From contig DASXRQ010000234.1 of NCBI GenBank assembly GCA_036506495.1, positions 1 through 19,169 of the forward strand: a stretch of DNA of 19,169 nt, read 5' to 3'. Below the pieces are notes generated by a model that was given only the letters and a program-made list of their open reading frames with translations, was not told the origin of the DNA and made no database searches. The position numbers and the translations under genes are program-made. The stretch comes from DASXRC01 sp036506495 (GTDB lineage: Bacteria; Actinomycetota; Actinomycetes; Mycobacteriales; Micromonosporaceae). Positions 1 through 6,797 of this stretch are shown here, in pieces (within the stretch, counting starts at the first letter, position 1; each line of letters starts with the position of its first letter).

Positions 1-355
1 TCTCGTACGCGATCCCGGTGACCTTGCGGTCGATCAGCGCGTCCGTGCACTCCTTCGACGCGGCGAGGTGCAGGTAGGTGAAGAGCACCTGACCCTCGCG
101 CATCCGGTGGTACTCCTCGGCGATCGGCTCCTTGACCTTCAGCACGAGTTCGGCGTCGCCCCAGACGTCGTCGGCCGAGGGCAGGATGGTGGCTCCCGCG
201 GAGGTGAACTCCGCGTCGGTGATCGACGAGCCGAGGCCGGCGCCGGACTCGACGACGACCTCGTGGCCGCTGCGGGTGAACTCGTGGACACCCGCCGGCG
301 TGATCGCCACGCGGTACTCGTGGTTCTTGACCTCGCGGGGGATTCCGACCTTCAC
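1..355 (-). CDS. ald: Alanine dehydrogenase, N-terminal part (runs off left edge)
   Basis: This is the first 118 codons of alanine dehydrogenase, which interconverts L-alanine and pyruvate plus ammonia with NAD. I translated the minus strand. It starts VKVGIPREVKNHEYRVA, the family's hallmark N-terminus, whose conserved Arg and Lys contact substrate. It continues through a GHEVVVESGAGLGSSITD segment, a VLKVKEP segment with the conserved Lys, and LFTYLHLAA, all typical of Ald and PntA-type N-terminal domains. The GTG start at 355 is preceded by AGAGAGG (plus 366-372) with a 10-base spacer, which supports it. The NAD-binding Rossmann domain lies outside the window. A transhydrogenase alpha subunit is the main alternative, but the opening residues fit Ald better. 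The gene has its own 286-base upstream region with palindromes, so it is probably regulated separately from the Nudix/pyrG unit. Confidence 0.93.
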   Translation of the reverse strand, partial: MKVGIPREVKNHEYRVAITPAGVHEFTRSGHEVVVESGAGLGSSITDAEFTSAGATILPSADDVWGDAELVLKVKEPIAEEYHRMREGQVLFTYLHLAASKECTDALIDRKVTGIAYE

Positions 356-433
356 GTTGCAGACACCTCTCTCCGCGGGCGGCGTCCGGCGCCGGTCCCG
401 ACGCACGCGACGGCGTCGTTGCCGCCGCGGTCC

Positions 434-451
434 ACTGCCGCCGGCGGCAGT
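434..451. promoter_or_regulatory. Perfect 18-bp palindrome in the ald leader
   Basis: ACTGCCGCC is followed directly by its reverse complement GGCGGCAGT, giving a gap-free palindrome ending about 80 bases upstream of the ald start. It could be a dimeric repressor or activator site, such as an Lrp/AsnC-type regulator as known for ald in mycobacteria, or a hairpin in the 5' leader. No regulator gene is present in the window. The palindrome is seen directly; the function is a guess. Confidence 0.4.
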
Positions 452-508
452 CTAGAGCCGGGCCGATCGCTGGTCAGGCAGCATGGTGACAACCCTTGCC
501 GGGAGTAC

Positions 509-523
509 CTGACGATCTGTCAG
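509..523. promoter_or_regulatory. Short inverted repeat, possible operator
   Basis: CTGAC and GTCAG flank a 5-base centre (GATCT) about 155 bases upstream of the ald start. The size and spacing suit a small dimeric regulator, but 5-bp arms can easily arise by chance. Confidence 0.2.
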
Positions 524-607
524 CTCGCGACCGCCGCCAGCCAAGCGGACATACCTCGCACAATAGCGCCGGTGTGCCATCTGCGCCCGCCCCGGTGTGT
601 CCGCCTC

Positions 608-646
608 CGGATCGCCTAACCGGATCGCCCAACCGGATCGACTAAC
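608..646. repeat. Three 13-bp tandem repeats spanning the Nudix stop codon
   Basis: Three consecutive units, CGGATCGCCTAAC (608-620), CGGATCGCCCAAC (621-633) and CGGATCGACTAAC (634-646), differ at one or two positions each. The TAG stop of the Nudix gene (642-644) lies inside the third unit, so the array is almost entirely 3' of the coding sequence, on the ald side. It may be a slippage product that moved the stop, or a set of binding sites. Confidence 0.85.
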
Positions 647-1244
647 CGGGCAGCGGGGTGTCCGCCGGTCGAAGCGCCACCCAGCCGCCGTCCCGAGCCC
701 GCGCGGCGGCGAGTAGGCCGGCGACCGCGGCCGCATTGGTGATCTCACCCGTCTGCACCATGCGAACGGCGTCGTCGAGCCGGACCCGGGCGACCACCAT
801 CTCCGCCTCCTCGTCCTGCCGCGGGTGCCGCTCCCCCTCGGGAATCGGCGTGAGCCCGCGGGCCAGGAAGACGCGGATCTGCTCGGTGGAGTACCCGGGC
901 GAGGTGTGCAGGTCGACCAGCAGGTCGAGTCTCCGGGCGGCGAGGTCGGCCTCCTCGGCCAGCTCGCGGGCCGCGGTCGCCGCGGGACTCTCGCCCTCGA
1001 CGTCGATCAGGCCGGCCGGCAGCTCCCACAGCATGCGGCCGACTGGGTGGCGGTACTGGCGGACCAGCACCACGCGCCCCTCGTCGTCGAGCGCCACGAC
1101 CCCGACGGCTCCGACGTGCAGGACGACGTCGCGCGCCCCGACGCCGCCGCCTGGCATCGCGACCTCGTCGGTACGCACCGTGAACAGCGGGCCGCGGTAC
1201 CGCTCGTGCCGGTCCAGCACCCGGTACTCGTGGCCGAGCGTCAT
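642..1244 (-). CDS. Nudix hydrolase, ADP-ribose pyrophosphatase type
   Basis: A 200-residue Nudix protein probably hydrolysing ADP-ribose to AMP and ribose 5-phosphate. The Nudix box is at residues 78-101: G78, then E85, R93-E94-L95, E97-E98. The glycine-to-first-glutamate spacing is six residues rather than five, as I recall for the actinobacterial ADPRase relatives (Rv1700 type). The box is preceded by WELPAG and followed by the SPGYSTE segment typical of ADPRases, with an acidic DEEAE loop near residue 145. The ATG at 1244 overlaps the pyrG stop as ATGA, so translation is probably coupled to CTP synthase. The open frame continues far upstream, but that part is a shadow of pyrG. Exact substrate is inferred from family and synteny. 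Confidence 0.9.
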   Translation of the reverse strand: MTLGHEYRVLDRHERYRGPLFTVRTDEVAMPGGGVGARDVVLHVGAVGVVALDDEGRVVLVRQYRHPVGRMLWELPAGLIDVEGESPAATAARELAEEADLAARRLDLLVDLHTSPGYSTEQIRVFLARGLTPIPEGERHPRQDEEAEMVVARVRLDDAVRMVQTGEITNAAAVAGLLAAARARDGGWVALRPADTPLPG

Positions 1245-2929
1245 GTGGCCGGGGCCATCTCGACCGGCAGCTGGTCGGTCGTCGAGTGCACGACGGCCGC
1301 GCCGACGAACGCGGCGAACAGGGGGTGCGGCCGGGTGGGTCGGCTCTTCAGCTCGGGGTGCGCCTGCGTGGCGACGAAGAACGGATGCAGCTCGCGGTCC
1401 AGCTCGACGTACTCGACCAACCGACCATCCGGGGACGTCCCGGAGATGCGGAGCCCGGCCTTCGAGAGCTCTCCGCGGTACGCGTTGTTCACCTCGTACC
1501 GGTGCCGGTGCCGCTCGTCGACCTGGTCCGTGCCGTACGCCTCGGCGACGATCGACCCCTCGGCGAGCATCGCCGGGTAGGAGCCCAGCCGCATCGTCCC
1601 GCCGAGGTCGCCCTTGCCCGCGACGATGTCCTCCTGGTCGGCCATTGTCGCGATGACCGGGTGGGCGGCCCGGTCGTCGAACTCGAGCGAGTTCGCCCCC
1701 TCCAGGCCGGCCAGGTGCCGGGCCACCTCGATGGTCATGCACTGCAGGCCGAGGCAGAGGCCGAGAATCGGAATCTGGTTCTCCCGGGCGTACCGGGCGG
1801 CTCCGATCTTCCCCTCGATCCCCCGCACGCCGAACCCGCCCGGTATCACCACGCCGTCCACACCGGACAGTGCGGCCGCGGCCCCCGACGGGCTCACGCA
1901 GTCGTCGCTGGGCACCCAGCGCGGGTTCACCCGGGCGTGGTGCGCGAACCCGGCCGCCCGGATCGCCTCGCTGACCGACAGGTACGCGTCGGGCAGGTCG
2001 ACGTACTTGCCGACGAGCGCCACGGTGACCGTGTGCCGCGGGTGGTGCACCCGGTCCAGCAGGTCGTCCCAGCGGGCCCAGTCGACGTCGCGGAACGAGA
2101 GACCCAGCCGTCGCACGACGTACGCGTCGAGGCCCTCCCGGTGCAGCACCTTGGGGATGTCGTAGATGCTCGGCGCGTCCGCCGCCGAGATGACTGCCTC
2201 GCGGTCGACGTCGCAGTAGAGCGACAGCTTGTGCTTGAGCTTGTCCGGGATCTCGCGGTCCGACCGGCACACGATGGCGTCCGGCTGGATACCGATGTTT
2301 CGCAGCGCGGCGACCGAGTGCTGGGTCGGCTTGGTCTTCAGCTCGCCGCTCGGCACCAGGTACGGCACGAGCGAGACGTGCAGGAAGAAGCAGTTGTCCC
2401 GGCCGAGGTCGTGCCGGATCTGGCGGATCGCCTCGAGGAACGGCAGAGACTCGATGTCACCGACGGTCCCGCCAACCTCGGTGATGACGACGTCCGGCGT
2501 ACGGCCGTCCTCGTCGGACGCGGCCATGGCCCGGATGCGGGCCTTGATCTCGTTCGTCACGTGCGGGATCACCTGCACGGTGTCGCCGAGGTACTCGCCG
2601 CGCCGCTCCTTGGCGATGACCGCCGAGTAGATCTGGCCGGTCGTCACGTTGGCCGCCGCGGACAGGTCGCGGTCGAGGAAACGCTCGTAGTGGCCGACGT
2701 CGAGGTCCGTCTCCGCGCCGTCCTCGGTGACGAACACCTCGCCGTGCTGGAACGGGTTCATGGTGCCGGGGTCGACGTTCAGATAGGGGTCCAGCTTCTG
2801 CATCACGACGTGCAGGCCGCGGGCGGTCAGCAGGCTGCCGAGGCTGGAGGCGGTCAAACCCTTGCCCAGTGAGGAGGCGACGCCCCCGGTGACGAAGATA
2901 TGCTTGGTCGTCCGTGCCGATGGGGCCAA
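1241..2929 (-). CDS. pyrG: CTP synthase (glutamine-hydrolysing)
   Basis: A 562-residue, full-length CTP synthase that makes CTP from UTP, ATP and glutamine in the cytoplasm. The N-terminal synthetase domain carries the P-loop VTGGVASSLGKG (13-24) and conserved KLDPYLNVDPGTMNPF and EVGGTVGDIES segments. The C-terminal class I glutamine amidotransferase domain begins near residue 300, with PGGFGVRG, nucleophile C392 in GLCLGLQ, and H524/E526 in AHPELKSRP completing the triad. The ATG at 2929 gives the usual short leader before TKHIFVTGG. A 299-base gap upstream probably carries its promoter; downstream it overlaps the Nudix gene by four bases. Identification is secure. Confidence 0.98.
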   Translation of the reverse strand: MAPSARTTKHIFVTGGVASSLGKGLTASSLGSLLTARGLHVVMQKLDPYLNVDPGTMNPFQHGEVFVTEDGAETDLDVGHYERFLDRDLSAAANVTTGQIYSAVIAKERRGEYLGDTVQVIPHVTNEIKARIRAMAASDEDGRTPDVVITEVGGTVGDIESLPFLEAIRQIRHDLGRDNCFFLHVSLVPYLVPSGELKTKPTQHSVAALRNIGIQPDAIVCRSDREIPDKLKHKLSLYCDVDREAVISAADAPSIYDIPKVLHREGLDAYVVRRLGLSFRDVDWARWDDLLDRVHHPRHTVTVALVGKYVDLPDAYLSVSEAIRAAGFAHHARVNPRWVPSDDCVSPSGAAAALSGVDGVVIPGGFGVRGIEGKIGAARYARENQIPILGLCLGLQCMTIEVARHLAGLEGANSLEFDDRAAHPVIATMADQEDIVAGKGDLGGTMRLGSYPAMLAEGSIVAEAYGTDQVDERHRHRYEVNNAYRGELSKAGLRISGTSPDGRLVEYVELDRELHPFFVATQAHPELKSRPTRPHPLFAAFVGAAVVHSTTDQLPVEMAPAT

Positions 2930-3066
2930 GGCCTGCTCCCGTGGGTCGTGTGGCGGTGGGTGCGAAGCGGGCGCGTCGTCGCCGCGGTGGGCTCGACCGG
3001 AAGGGCCCGAGATGGCCGGCCGGTCTCAGACCAGCCGAAGCTAGATCGCACGATCCACGGGTCTCC

Positions 3067-3072
3067 ACGGTA
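3067..3072 (-). promoter_or_regulatory. Possible -10 element of a pyrG promoter
   Basis: The minus strand reads TACCGT, fitting the TANNNT pattern of actinobacterial housekeeping promoters, in the gap where a pyrG promoter is expected. No recognisable -35 lies 16-19 bases upstream, and the 5' leader would be about 130 bases. This is weak evidence. Confidence 0.2.
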
Positions 3073-3157
3073 ACACCTTCGACCCGGTGGAGCCGACACC
3101 GAACCGGCGCGCCAGGCCGTGTCGCCGCTCACCCTTTTGCGGTTCACCCCCGGCACA

Positions 3158-3219
3158 GTCGATCTAGGCCGAATTCTGGTTATTCGATCTCTAACCACAA
3201 GTATTCGCCCTAGATCGAC
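3158..3219. repeat. 62-bp imperfect inverted repeat after the membrane-protein gene
   Basis: The outer arms GTCGATCTAGG (3158-3168) and CCTAGATCGAC (3209-3219) are perfect 11-bp complements. After one mismatch the pairing continues with CGAAT/ATTCG (3170-3174 with 3203-3207), and near the centre TGGTTA (3177-3182) matches TAACCA (3192-3197) around a 9-base loop. As RNA it would form a long interrupted stem starting 10 bases after the stop of the upstream gene. It lacks a U-run, so it is not a classical intrinsic terminator. As DNA it is a candidate site for a dimeric regulator or a recombinase. Confidence 0.75.
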
Positions 3220-3228
3220 CGCATGGTC

Positions 3229-5598
3229 TCACGCGGTCGGACCGCCCGGCGGGTTGGTGCCGATCGGCCGCGGTTGGGCGCGCACCACCCGCGGTGGGGC
3301 CGGCTCCGCGTCCGCGACGGGCTCCGGCTCCGCGTCCGCGACGGGCTGCGGCTCCGCGTGCGCCGCGGGGTGGGGCTCCGCGTGCGCGGGCTCAGCCGGC
3401 TCGACGACGGTGACCGGGCGGCCTTCCGCGCCCGTCTCCGCGGGCACCTCGGTGGCCACGTCGGCGGCGACGGGCGCCGGCGTCCGGTCGGCGGCGTGCC
3501 CGAGCACGCGCAGGGCGGCGAGCGCGGCCATGGGTACGGCCGTCGCCGCCGCTGCCCCCGCCACGTTCAGTGCGGCGCCGCCGAGCAGGCCGGCGATCAA
3601 CGTGGCGACCGCGGTGCCCGCCATCGCGGCACGGACCGCCGGGTTCAGGCCGTACAGGCGCTTGAGGCCGCCCCAGTCCCGCAGCAGCGCGAACCACACA
3701 AAGACCGCGGCCGCCACCGCCAGCACGGTCAGCGGGCTGGTGCCGAACGCGACGACGTTCGCCGCACCGGTCCGATGGATGGTCAACGCGCCCGTCCCGT
3801 CGCTGAGCTGGCCGAGGAACCGGCCGAGGCTACCGCGCTCCTCCGGCGGCCGGCGGATGTCCAGCGCGGCGAATCCCGCGGTCACCGCGATCCCGGCGAG
3901 GGTGGCCCAGGCGAGCCGGGCGAACGTGAGCCAGCCGCCCTTGCTGATGGCCGCGGCCACGCACACCCCGGCCGTCAACGCGACCGCACCCCCCGCGTCC
4001 GCGCCGAGGTAGGGGCTGCCGACCACCACGACCGCGACCGCGCCGATGATCACCACGACGAGGGGTCGCCAGACAACGCGTACCCGCTGCGCGAGGCAAC
4101 CGGCGGCGAGCAGTGCGCCCGCGATGAACACGCCGAGCCCGACGATGCCGAGTCCCGCGTACCGGCCGCCCTCCAGCACCGAGTATCCGGCCACGCCGTT
4201 GAGCTGCAGGTGGGCGCCCGTCAGTACGTCAGCCGCCACCGCGACCGCGGCCAGCGTCGACACCAGGCCCATCGGGCCGAGGGTGCGACGGAACGGTGGG
4301 CTGAGCACCACCGCGCCGGTCCCGGCGGCCAGCAGCGCGAGCATTACCGCCCCGAAGAGCAGACCGGCCCGGCCGCTGCGCCACCACGGGACCGCGTCGG
4401 CGACCAACGCGGCCGGTATGGCGAGCGCGGCACCGACGAGGAGCACTTCGACAACGGCGAGCAGTGGCCCTGGTGACGTGCCGGGGGCCCGTTGGTCGGC
4501 GTGCCGGCGCGCGCGGCGCAGCAGCGGCACGACCGCCAGGAAGAGCAGCACGTCGACACCGGCGAGCGCGCCGAAGAACCGGGCCGTGACCCGGCGCTGG
4601 GCACCCGCCTCGCGGTCGGCGTCGGCCGGCCGGGTCATCGCCGCGCGCAGGTCGGCGGGCCGCCCGGGTACGCCGCTGGCGGGATGTCCCGCGAACAGGC
4701 TCGTGGGTGCGGGCCGCCCGAGCGATACGAGCGCGGTCGGGGCGAGGTCGACGAGCTGGATGTAGCCGTCACGCCCCGTGGTGGCCGAGGTCAGCCAGCC
4801 CCGCTCCCAGCCCGGGCCGTCGGCGACCGCGACGTGCAGTCGCGTGTCGCGGTCGGTGTCGGAGACGCCGGCGACGAGCACCAACGACCGCTCCGGCCGG
4901 TCCGCGATCATCCGTGCGAGCGCCGCGTCCACCCGGCGAGCGGCGGCCGCCCGGACCTCCGGAACATTCCCGCCTACCGTGCCGAGGTCGACGATGCTCA
5001 GCACGCAGGAGGCGAACAGCGCGTTCGCCGGGTCGGGGAGTGTCGGCTGGTATCGGTCCACCCGGCCGAACGGCCGCGCCGCGGCCACCGCGGCGCCCGG
5101 ACCGACCGCCACCGTGCAGCGCACGGACTCGGCGAGCGCTCCCGGCACCGCGCCCCACGGCAGGCTGTCGCGGTTGTACGGCACGACCGTCCGCTGCTCG
5201 GGCACGTACGCACCGAGCGCGTCCGGGCGCTCGATGTCCACCGGTGCCTGCGAGCACTGGTCGCCGACGGACTCGCCGCTCCAGGCCGCATAGTTGCCGG
5301 CGCCCAGGGTCAGCCAGCCGTCGGTGGGACACGTCGGGCGGTGCGCCGATCGCACCGACAGCGAACCGATCGAGCCACGCTCGGCCATCCGCCACAGCGT
5401 CGGCGTGTCCTGCTCGTTGACGTCCTCCCAGCGCAGGCCGGGTACGCCCGCGATCAGCACGTAGTCCGCCGTGTGCGCCGGCGCGCCGGTCGCCGGGCGG
5501 ACCACGAGCGCGACCGTGCCGGCGAGAGCGATCGCGACGGCGAGCAGCACGGGGGCGAGCCGGCGCAGGCCGGTTGCCCGAGCGCGGAGAGGCGACAT
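3229..5598 (-). CDS. Large membrane protein with alkaline-phosphatase-like extracytoplasmic domain
   Basis: A 789-residue protein without a named function. Residues 14-33 form a signal-anchor helix. Residues 42-300 look like an alkaline-phosphatase/sulfatase-superfamily fold: YVLIAGVPGL at the first strand, a TCPTDGWLTLGAGN segment (89-102) where the nucleophile usually sits, and YIQLVDLAPTALVSLG (279-294), like the closing motif of that superfamily. The metal-binding Asp normally in the first motif is absent (AGVPG), so catalysis is doubtful. About ten hydrophobic helices follow from residue 341 to 700, then a Pro/Ala/Glu tail (705-789) built partly from an 8-residue repeat. The ATG at 5598 shares one base with the upstream TGA; a GTG one codon earlier is also possible. 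It ends the glycan cassette. A role in exporting or trimming a surface polymer is inferred from context. Confidence 0.8.
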   Translation of the reverse strand: MSPLRARATGLRRLAPVLLAVAIALAGTVALVVRPATGAPAHTADYVLIAGVPGLRWEDVNEQDTPTLWRMAERGSIGSLSVRSAHRPTCPTDGWLTLGAGNYAAWSGESVGDQCSQAPVDIERPDALGAYVPEQRTVVPYNRDSLPWGAVPGALAESVRCTVAVGPGAAVAAARPFGRVDRYQPTLPDPANALFASCVLSIVDLGTVGGNVPEVRAAAARRVDAALARMIADRPERSLVLVAGVSDTDRDTRLHVAVADGPGWERGWLTSATTGRDGYIQLVDLAPTALVSLGRPAPTSLFAGHPASGVPGRPADLRAAMTRPADADREAGAQRRVTARFFGALAGVDVLLFLAVVPLLRRARRHADQRAPGTSPGPLLAVVEVLLVGAALAIPAALVADAVPWWRSGRAGLLFGAVMLALLAAGTGAVVLSPPFRRTLGPMGLVSTLAAVAVAADVLTGAHLQLNGVAGYSVLEGGRYAGLGIVGLGVFIAGALLAAGCLAQRVRVVWRPLVVVIIGAVAVVVVGSPYLGADAGGAVALTAGVCVAAAISKGGWLTFARLAWATLAGIAVTAGFAALDIRRPPEERGSLGRFLGQLSDGTGALTIHRTGAANVVAFGTSPLTVLAVAAAVFVWFALLRDWGGLKRLYGLNPAVRAAMAGTAVATLIAGLLGGAALNVAGAAAATAVPMAALAALRVLGHAADRTPAPVAADVATEVPAETGAEGRPVTVVEPAEPAHAEPHPAAHAEPQPVADAEPEPVADAEPAPPRVVRAQPRPIGTNPPGGPTA
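3302..3397 (-). repeat. Four degenerate 24-bp repeats encoding the Pro/Glu-rich tail
   Basis: Units begin at 3302, 3326, 3350 and 3374, each opening with GGCTCCGCGT on the plus strand. The first two differ by one base; the last two have diverged. They encode tandem copies of AEPxPVAD-like peptides in the C-terminal tail of the membrane protein and probably arose by slippage, so the length may vary among strains. Confidence 0.85.
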
Positions 5599-6797
5599 CA
5601 CGACCGTCCGGAGTGCCCACCGGCCGCCGGCGCCAGCTCGGCGTACACGCCGAGCACCTGCTCGACGGTGTCCCGGATCGTGGGCCAGGTGGCCGCCCGG
5701 GCGGGCCCGCGGCGGGCGTACTCCGCGCGCAGCAGCGGATCCGCGAGCATGCGCCGCACCGCGTCGTCCACCGCGTCGACATCGCCGGGGGGTATGAGCA
5801 CGGCGGCCTCGCCGACCAGGTCGGGGATGCCACCGACCGCGGTCGCGACCAGCGGCGTACCGGTGCGCAGCGCCTCCTGCGCGAACAGTTGGCGGGCCTC
5901 CCAGACGCTCGTCACGACCGCCAGGTCGGCAGCGGCCAGGAGGTCCGCCACGTCGTCCCGGTGCCCGAGCAGCTGCACCGGCGCGCGCGCCGCGGAGATC
6001 CGCGCGGCCAGGTCGAGGTAGCTCGGGCCGCTGCCGGCGATCACGACGAGCGGGGCGGGGCGGGTGGTGCGCCACCGGCCGGCCGCGGCGATCAACACGT
6101 CGTACCCCTTCTGCGGATGCAGCCGGCCGACGGACAGGATCAAGGCCTGATTCGGCCCGACGCCGAGCTCGGCCCGCACCGCGGCGGCGCTTCGGCGCGA
6201 CGGGGGCAGCACCGGTGCGGCCACCGCGCCGAGGCGGGCATCGCGGGCGCCGAGCGCCGCCGCGCGACGGACGAGGTCGTCGGAGGCGCCCAGGGTGATC
6301 GACGCGGCGCGCGCGACGACACGCTCCACGAGGCGCGAGGCCCGCCCGCGCAGCCCGCTGGTCATCACCGCGTTGTGCCAGGTGACGACCAGGGGTCGGC
6401 CGGTGCGCGCGAGCGCCGCGACGAAGCCGGCTCGCAACCCGTGTGCGTGGACGACGTCGACCTCGTCGGCCAGCGCCCGCCGGACGGCGCCGACCGCGCG
6501 AGCGTCGGCCAGCGTGGGGTTCGCCGGGATCTCGACGGGGAGGAACCGGGCACCGCCGCCGGTAAAGCGGAACTGCCGCTCGGTCGTGGCCGGTCCGCCG
6601 ACCGTCACGTGCACGCCGGCCACGACGAGCCCGCGAGCCAAGGAGGCGACGTGCTGGCCGATCCCTCCGGTGCTGGAGCCGAGCAGCAGACCGACCCGGC
6701 CGGCCCAGTCGGCCGCGACCGGCGACATCCCGGGCGCCGCCACCGGGGACCCGGCGGGCCGCCCGGCGTGCACCTCGCTCTCGGTTGGCTCCGTCAA
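5598..6797 (-). CDS. GT4-family glycosyltransferase
   Basis: A 399-residue GT-B glycosyltransferase. The N-terminal Rossmann half carries GGIGQHV (44-50), the glycine-rich loop typical of family GT4, and HAHGLRAG (117-124). The C-terminal nucleotide-sugar half has VGRLHPQKGYDVLI (223-236) and the E-x7-E motif (E300 to E308), followed by GTPLVATAVGGIPDLV. It probably transfers a hexose or hexosamine from a nucleotide-sugar to a lipid-linked acceptor at the inner face of the membrane; donor and acceptor cannot be read from sequence. I chose TTG at 6797 because GGGGAGG lies 7 bases upstream and the start overlaps the MurJ stop as TTGA. GTG at 6773 is the alternative; ATG at 6728 would remove a non-conserved leader. 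Confidence 0.88.
   Translation of the reverse strand: MTEPTESEVHAGRPAGSPVAAPGMSPVAADWAGRVGLLLGSSTGGIGQHVASLARGLVVAGVHVTVGGPATTERQFRFTGGGARFLPVEIPANPTLADARAVGAVRRALADEVDVVHAHGLRAGFVAALARTGRPLVVTWHNAVMTSGLRGRASRLVERVVARAASITLGASDDLVRRAAALGARDARLGAVAAPVLPPSRRSAAAVRAELGVGPNQALILSVGRLHPQKGYDVLIAAAGRWRTTRPAPLVVIAGSGPSYLDLAARISAARAPVQLLGHRDDVADLLAAADLAVVTSVWEARQLFAQEALRTGTPLVATAVGGIPDLVGEAAVLIPPGDVDAVDDAVRRMLADPLLRAEYARRGPARAATWPTIRDTVEQVLGVYAELAPAAGGHSGRS

Larger units (their letters stand above)
356..641 (-). other. Leader/promoter region between the Nudix gene and ald
   Basis: This 286-base non-coding stretch lies downstream of the Nudix stop and upstream of ald. It contains a perfect 18-bp palindrome (434-451), a short inverted repeat CTGAC-n5-GTCAG (509-523), and the leftmost part of a 13-bp tandem repeat (608-646). 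I see no T-run terminator after the Nudix gene and no convincing -35/-10 pair. A promoter for ald is expected here from the gene arrangement but I could not place it. Open frames across the region on the plus strand look like antisense shadows. Confidence 0.6.
2930..3228. other. Intergenic region upstream of pyrG, AT-richer than its surroundings
   Basis: This 299-base stretch between the large membrane-protein gene and pyrG contains no supported gene. Bases 3158-3219 are clearly richer in A/T than the rest of the window and form a long imperfect inverted repeat. The octamer CGATCTAG, in either orientation, occurs three times (3041-3048, 3160-3167, 3210-3217). A -10-like TACCGT lies on the minus strand at 3067-3072 without a good -35. 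The region probably holds the pyrG promoter and perhaps the end of the upstream transcript. Confidence 0.6.

Noticed and set aside
3158..3219. dif site or phage attachment site in the AT-rich inverted repeat
   Set aside because: It does not match the dif consensus known to me, and there is no integrase gene or direct repeat pair in the window. It is kept only as an unexplained inverted repeat.
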